A DNA stretch of 64,000 nt from Bradyrhizobium frederickii (lineage in GTDB: Bacteria > Pseudomonadota > Alphaproteobacteria > Rhizobiales > Xanthobacteraceae). Every line of letters starts with the position of its first letter. The first letter of the stretch is position 1. The stretch lies in the NCBI RefSeq assembly GCF_004570865.1, contig NZ_SPQS01000023.1, positions 1 through 64,000 of the forward strand, written 5' to 3'. Made by a program: the position numbers and the translations under genes. Below, one piece after another: positions 59,925 through 64,000 of the stretch. Under the pieces are notes generated by a model that did not search any database, was not told the DNA's origin, and saw only the letters and a program-made list of their open reading frames with translations.

Positions 59925-61311
59925 AATTGCCTCCGATCGCGAGCGTTGCCAGCGGTAGCGTCAGGCGGACCGTGGCGCCGCGCTTCCTGTGATTTTCCGC
60001 CGTGACGCTGCCGCCCAGCTTGCGCACCACGTTCACCACCAGGAACAGGCCGAGCCCGCCGCCGGCGCGGCCCTTGCTGGAGTGATAGGGCTTTCCGAGC
60101 TGCGCCAGCATTTCCGGCGCAAAGCCGGGGCCGCGGTCGGAGATCGACAGCACGAGGTTGTCACCCTCGCGCTCGGCTACGAGCTCGACCCAGTCGCGCG
60201 AGACCTCATAGGCGTTGTCGAGCACGTTGAAGATCACCTGCTTCAAGGCGATGTCGGAGACGATGGCAACGTCCGCGCCGAACGTGTTGACGAAGTAGAG
60301 CGTCCGTGCCGAGCGCGCGTTGCGCCATTCGTCGACCAGGGCGGTCACGAAGGCCGTCACCGTGGTCGGCGACGAGCCTTCGCCGCGGGCTTCGCCGGCC
60401 GAGACCAGAATGCCCGTCACGATCGACTTGCAGCGCTGCAGCGATGTCTCCATCTCCGCGAGGTCCTCGGCGAGTTCCTGGTCGCTGGCAAGATCCGGCA
60501 TGCGGCGCCAATCGCTGAGGATGACCGAGAGCGAGGCGAGCGGCGTGCCGAGCTCATGGGCCGCGCCGGAGGCAAGCAGGCCCATGCGCACGATGTGGTC
60601 CTGCTCGGCGGCATGCTGGCGCAGCGCCGCCAGATGCGCGTCGCGCTCGCGCAGGTTTCGATTGATGCGGGTGACGAACACGACCAGCAGCACGGCGTTG
60701 AGCACGAAGCCGAGCAGCATGCCGAGGACGCTGAGGGTGTAGGTCTCGCTCAATGGGTTGGGCGGCAGATCCAGCGGCCGGTACGCCAGGGTCAGCCAGA
60801 CGAAACTGGCGCAGGTCAGCGCGACCAGCGACCAGGTCGAGCGGGCATCGAGCAGCACCGCGCCGAGCGTCACCTGGAGCAGGAACAGCGAGGTGAAGGG
60901 GTTGGTGGCGCCGCCGCTGAGATAGAGCTGCGCGGTCAGCGCGGCCACGTCCAGCATCAAAGCGACCAGCAACTCGTTGTTGGTGATCGCGGCGCGATGG
61001 CGCACCCAGATCAGGCTGGAGACGTTGAGCAGCACCAGCGCGCCGATCACCGCTCCCATCCGCTCCAACGGCAGGGGGATGCCGAGGCCGAAATGCACGG
61101 CGCCGATGGTCACGATCTGGCCGACCACCGCGGTCCAGCGCAGCTGGATCAGCAGCGCCATGTTCTTGCGGTTGGTCCCGTCGTCGGTCGGCGCGGCGCC
61201 GATCAGCTCGCTGCGCGCATCCGCCTGCGATTGCAGCGTGACGACCATCTCGCCAGGCGCCTGGCGAGGCGTGCTTCCGCTGTCAGGTCGGCTCGACGAT
61301 CGTTCCAGCAT
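59914..61311 (-). CDS. regS: Redox sensor histidine kinase RegS (RegB/PrrB/ActS family)
   Basis: A 465-residue membrane kinase. It has six membrane helices; the ubiquinone-sensing loop is GGATNPFTSLFLLQ. The dimerisation H-box is HELGTPLASLSVILSDW, and about 42 residues later a conserved cysteine in SLQRCKSIVTGIL corresponds to the redox-active Cys of RegB. The kinase domain carries NVLDNAYEVSRD (N box), SDRGPGF (G1) and GGLGLFLV (G2). It senses quinone or disulfide state and phosphorylates RegR. The start is ATG 61311, 29 nt inside the end of surf1; an open frame from 61371 is less likely. Confidence 0.94.
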   Translation of the reverse strand: MLERSSSRPDSGSTPRQAPGEMVVTLQSQADARSELIGAAPTDDGTNRKNMALLIQLRWTAVVGQIVTIGAVHFGLGIPLPLERMGAVIGALVLLNVSSLIWVRHRAAITNNELLVALMLDVAALTAQLYLSGGATNPFTSLFLLQVTLGAVLLDARSTWSLVALTCASFVWLTLAYRPLDLPPNPLSETYTLSVLGMLLGFVLNAVLLVVFVTRINRNLRERDAHLAALRQHAAEQDHIVRMGLLASGAAHELGTPLASLSVILSDWRRMPDLASDQELAEDLAEMETSLQRCKSIVTGILVSAGEARGEGSSPTTVTAFVTALVDEWRNARSARTLYFVNTFGADVAIVSDIALKQVIFNVLDNAYEVSRDWVELVAEREGDNLVLSISDRGPGFAPEMLAQLGKPYHSSKGRAGGGLGLFLVVNVVRKLGGSVTAENHRKRGATVRLTLPLATLAIGGNFDA

Positions 61312-62146
61312 CTGATCCCGTCCTGCGCGCGGCGACATCTGGGCCGCCGGCCGGTTCGTGGACGAAGCCATTCAGGCCTCTGTTGCGGCGGAACAGCCCG
61401 CCGCCGAATGTGACGACAAGCCTGCCGGCCAGCATGAAGGCCAGGGCAAACCACGTCAGCGCGTAGATCAGGTGGTTATTGGGAAAGCGCACCACGGTCA
61501 ATCCGCCGACGGGACCGCCAGCGGATTGTGATCGGGAATCGGCATCGACGAAGAAAGGTGCGACATCGTGCAGGCCGCGGGCCGCCGCGATCGCGGCGAC
61601 ATCCCGCGAGTACCAGCGGTTGTGCTGGGGCACGTTGTTGCGCAGGAACCCGCCTTTGGGCTCGGTGATGCGGAGCAGGCCGGTGATCTCGACCTGGCCG
61701 TCCGGATTGCCGTCCCGGCGCGTCGATGCGTCACGTCGCTCCGACGGCACGAAGCCGCGATTGATCAGGACCTGTGTGCCGTCGTCGCGCTGGAGCGGCG
61801 TCAGCACCCAATAGCCGGGGCCTTCCTCGGTGACAGCCTGGACCAGCGTCTCACGGTCATGCAGGAAGCGGCCCTTGAGGCTGACGTGCCTGTATTCGTC
61901 GTTGGCGGCGGAAACCGCCGGCCATGACGCGGGCGGGGGGATCGGCTGGGCTACGGCATGGACGCGCTGCTCGACGCGGTCGATCAGGGTCAGCTTCCAG
62001 GCGCGGCGCTCGATCTGCCAGATTCCGAGCGCGATCAGAACGACGAAGGCGACAAGCGAGAGGACCGTGAGCCACAGGGAAGGGGCCGGCGCAGCCCTGC
62101 CGCGCGGCGCACTCTCCCTGTCCGTCACGGTCCTGACCTCGCTCAC
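61283..62146 (-). CDS. SURF1-family oxidase assembly protein
   Basis: A 287-residue protein with two membrane helices (LWLTVLSLVAFVVLIALGIWQ near the start, ALTWFALAFMLAGRLVV near the end) and a large periplasmic loop containing the family blocks YRHVSLKGRF, GYWVLTPL, VLINRGFVP and NNHLIYALTW. SURF1 helps insert heme into oxidase subunit I. GTG 62146 overlaps the cyoD TGA (GTGA), so it is translated after cyoD. The overlap of its end with regS links the oxidase and the redox regulator. Confidence 0.9.
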   Translation of the reverse strand: MSEVRTVTDRESAPRGRAAPAPSLWLTVLSLVAFVVLIALGIWQIERRAWKLTLIDRVEQRVHAVAQPIPPPASWPAVSAANDEYRHVSLKGRFLHDRETLVQAVTEEGPGYWVLTPLQRDDGTQVLINRGFVPSERRDASTRRDGNPDGQVEITGLLRITEPKGGFLRNNVPQHNRWYSRDVAAIAAARGLHDVAPFFVDADSRSQSAGGPVGGLTVVRFPNNHLIYALTWFALAFMLAGRLVVTFGGGLFRRNRGLNGFVHEPAGGPDVAARRTGSDAGTIVEPT

Positions 62147-62523
62147 TTCATTCCGCTCATCTGGTGCATGGGCATCATGTTGGTGTTGAGGTGGCTCATC
62201 ACCCACAGCGAACCCGACAGCGCGATCACCACCATGACGATGGTGAAGATCAGGGCCATCATGGTCCAGCCGTTCTCGGACGTCGCGTTCATGTGCAGGA
62301 AGTAGATCATGTGCACGACGATCTGCACGACCGCGAAGGCCATGATGACCAGCGCAGTGACCTGCTTGCTCGGCAGCGCGCCGCTCATCACCAGCCAGAA
62401 CGGGATCGCCGTCAGCACGACCGAGAGCACGAAACCGAGCATATAGCTCGAGAACGTGCCGTGGGCGTGGCCGCCCTCGTGGTGATGATCCTCGGCATGG
62501 GCGGCATGGCTATTGGTGCTCAT
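62143..62523 (-). CDS. cyoD: Cytochrome o ubiquinol oxidase subunit IV
   Basis: A 126-residue subunit with three membrane helices: SYMLGFVLSVVLTAIPFWLVM, VIMAFAVVQIVVHMIYFLHM and TMMALIFTIVMVVIALSGSLWVM, preceded by a histidine-rich HAAHAEDHHHEGGHAHG. CyoD stabilises the oxidase. ATG 62523 overlaps the cyoC stop by 4 nt; the end overlaps surf1. Confidence 0.94.
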   Translation of the reverse strand: MSTNSHAAHAEDHHHEGGHAHGTFSSYMLGFVLSVVLTAIPFWLVMSGALPSKQVTALVIMAFAVVQIVVHMIYFLHMNATSENGWTMMALIFTIVMVVIALSGSLWVMSHLNTNMMPMHQMSGMK

Positions 62524-63149
62524 CGCAGAACTCCCAGGAGATAGACGAAGGTGAAGACGCCGATCCAGACCACGTCGAGGAAGTGCCAGAACATCGACAG
62601 GCACATCAGGCGGCGGCGGTTGGCCTCGATCAGGCCGAACTTGCCGACCTGCACCATCAGCGTCACCAGCCAGATCAGGCCGCAGGAGACGTGCAGGCCG
62701 TGGGTGCCGACCAGGGTGAAGAACGCGGACAGGAAGGCGCTGCGCTGCGGCGTGGCGCCTTCGTGAATCATGTGGGCGAATTCGGTGAGCTCGATGCCGA
62801 TGAAGGCGAGGCCGAACAGGCCGGTGATCGCCAGCCAGACTTGCGTCTGGGCGACCTTGTTCTGCTGCATCGTCAGCATCGCAAAGCCGTAGGTGATCGA
62901 CGACAGCAGCAGCATCGAGGTGTTCACCGCGACCAGATCGAGGTCGAACAGGTCCTTCGGCGCCGGGCCGGCGGCGTAGTTGCCGCCGAGCACGCCGAAG
63001 GTGGCGAACAGGATCGCGAAGATGAGGCAATCGCTCATCAGGTAGATCCAGAAGCCGAGCGAGGTGCTCCAGCCTTCCGGATGCGGATGTTCGTCGGCGA
63101 GGTAGAAGACCGGCTCGCCGGTTTGGGACGGATTGACAGCGACAGTCAT
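62520..63149 (-). CDS. cyoC: Cytochrome o ubiquinol oxidase subunit III
   Basis: A 209-residue subunit with five membrane helices: LGFWIYLMSDCLIFAILFATF, MLLLSSITYGFAMLTMQQN, VWLAITGLFGLAFIGIELTEF, FFTLVGTHGLHVSCGLIWLV and FWHFLDVVWIGVFTFVYLLG. The helix 4 GTHGLHV and the FWHFLDVVW end are the subunit III hallmarks. It follows cyoB in frame with no gap and overlaps cyoD by 4 nt. Confidence 0.96.
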   Translation of the reverse strand: MTVAVNPSQTGEPVFYLADEHPHPEGWSTSLGFWIYLMSDCLIFAILFATFGVLGGNYAAGPAPKDLFDLDLVAVNTSMLLLSSITYGFAMLTMQQNKVAQTQVWLAITGLFGLAFIGIELTEFAHMIHEGATPQRSAFLSAFFTLVGTHGLHVSCGLIWLVTLMVQVGKFGLIEANRRRLMCLSMFWHFLDVVWIGVFTFVYLLGVLR

Positions 63150-64000
63150 TTACTTGGCTCCGGCGAGCAGTTTGGTGCGCGCGTCCTCGGTCCGGATGAC
63201 GTCTTCAGCCGGAATGTCGAAGTCGCGGTGATAGTTGAAGGTGTGGCCGATCCCGACGGCGAGCATCGCGATGAAGCTCAACGCCGCCAGCCACCACATG
63301 TACCAGATCAGGCCGAAGCCCATCGCGGTGGCGAGGCCGGCGAGAATGATGCCGGTGCCGGTGCTGCTGGGCATGTGGATCGGCTTGAAGCCGGTGAGCG
63401 GGCGCTGGTAGCCGCGCCTCTTCATGTCCCACCACGCGTCGTTGTCGTGAACGACGGGGGTGAAGGCGAAGTTGTAGTCCGGCGGCGGCGAGGAGGTCGC
63501 CCATTCCAGCGTGCGGGCATCCCAGGGGTCGCCGGTGACGTCCTTGAGCTGCTCGCGCCTGAGGAAGCTGACCGCGAACTGCATCAGCATGCACATGATG
63601 CCGAGCAGGACGAGGCCGGCGCCGATCGCGGCGATGATGAACCAGATCTGCAGGGACGGATCGTCGAACACGCGCAGGCGGCGGGTCACGCCCATCAGGC
63701 CGAGCACGTAGAGCGGCATGAAGGCGAGGTAGAAGCCGGTGACCCAGAACCAGAACGACAGCTTGCCCCAGAACGGATCGAGCCTGAAGCCGAACGCCTT
63801 CGGGAACCAGTAGGAGATGCCGGCGAACGCGCCGAACACCACGCCGCCGATGATCACGTTGTGGAAGTGCGCGATCAGGAACAGGCTGTTGTGCAGCACG
63901 AAGTCGGCCGGCGGCACCGCGAGCAGAACGCCGGTCATGCCGCCGATCACGAAGGTCAGCATGAAGGCGATGGTCCACATCATCGGCAGCTCGTAGCGGA
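63150..64000 (-). CDS. cyoB: Cytochrome o ubiquinol oxidase subunit I, C-terminal part (gene continues past the right edge)
   Basis: The frame is open to the window edge, so this is the last 280 or so residues of a roughly 660-residue subunit. Seen here are the helix with PPADFVLHNSLFLIAHFHNVIIGG (the HFH pair that binds the low-spin and high-spin hemes), WFPKAFGFRLDPFWGKL, several more membrane helices, and the CyoB-specific C-terminal extension (TLEWATSSPPPDYNFAFTP, then two extra helices). CyoB contains the heme-copper centre that reduces oxygen with electrons from ubiquinol and pumps protons. The start and cyoA lie outside. Confidence 0.96.
   Translation of the reverse strand, partial: RYELPMMWTIAFMLTFVIGGMTGVLLAVPPADFVLHNSLFLIAHFHNVIIGGVVFGAFAGISYWFPKAFGFRLDPFWGKLSFWFWVTGFYLAFMPLYVLGLMGVTRRLRVFDDPSLQIWFIIAAIGAGLVLLGIMCMLMQFAVSFLRREQLKDVTGDPWDARTLEWATSSPPPDYNFAFTPVVHDNDAWWDMKRRGYQRPLTGFKPIHMPSSTGTGIILAGLATAMGFGLIWYMWWLAALSFIAMLAVGIGHTFNYHRDFDIPAEDVIRTEDARTKLLAGAK

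Overview
The window looks like chromosome of a Bradyrhizobium-type alphaproteobacterium. The evidence is high GC with strong G/C third-position bias, a RegS/RegR redox pair behind a cyo-type quinol oxidase, aerobic-type CobS/CobT cobaltochelatase, CarD, a SUV3-like helicase followed by S4 and FdxA proteins, and several families of long inverted intergenic repeats of the kind that litter Bradyrhizobium genomes. No rRNA, tRNA or CRISPR array was recognised.

Layout. 0-9.5 kb: tail of an IS5-family transposase, a DMT-type permease, a reverse-strand set (DUF1178 / nitrilase / glutaredoxin, with 4-nt overlaps), ComF, a methyltransferase bracketed by two related repeats, a Nudix hydrolase, a TadG/VWA protein, ArgJ and a parvulin isomerase. 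9.8-15.1 kb: secA, then a poorly conserved stretch with a small secreted protein, degenerate repeats, a frameshifted DUF3883 gene and a DUF6006 protein. 15.2-23.3 kb: an amide-utilisation island with MarR regulator, cytoplasmic AmiC-like binding protein, amidase and a complete urea/amide-type ABC importer (permease, Tat-exported binding protein, permease, two ATPases). 23.5-32.5 kb: L,D-transpeptidase lipoprotein, accA, xerD, a 48-residue membrane peptide, aroK-aroB, a CNNM/CBS transporter-like protein, bolA and a J-domain protein.

32.5-37.8 kb: divergent citrate-synthase genes, one fused to a MerR-like DNA-binding domain; a LysR regulator divergent from an F420-reductase-like gene and a SnoaL-like gene; DedA. 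38-44.9 kb: cobS and cobT (separated by a repeat), a Tat-exported phytase-like esterase, an old-yellow-enzyme oxidoreductase, a membrane protein and a PilZ protein. 45.2-48.6 kb: DUF2235 hydrolase, then a visibly AT-richer two-gene operon encoding FRG-domain and DUF262 proteins, the best candidate here for an undescribed (probably defence-related) system. 48.8-56.7 kb: rpmB, DUF3108, SUV3-like helicase, an S4 protein whose expected ATG is ACG, FdxA and CarD. 56.7-64 kb: a membrane class III nucleotide cyclase, a divergent HxlR/GST pair, and the reverse-strand unit cyoB-cyoC-cyoD-surf1-regS-regR, which couples a terminal quinol oxidase to the redox two-component system that senses quinone state.

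All assignments rest on reading the sequence and recalling protein families. No database search was run.
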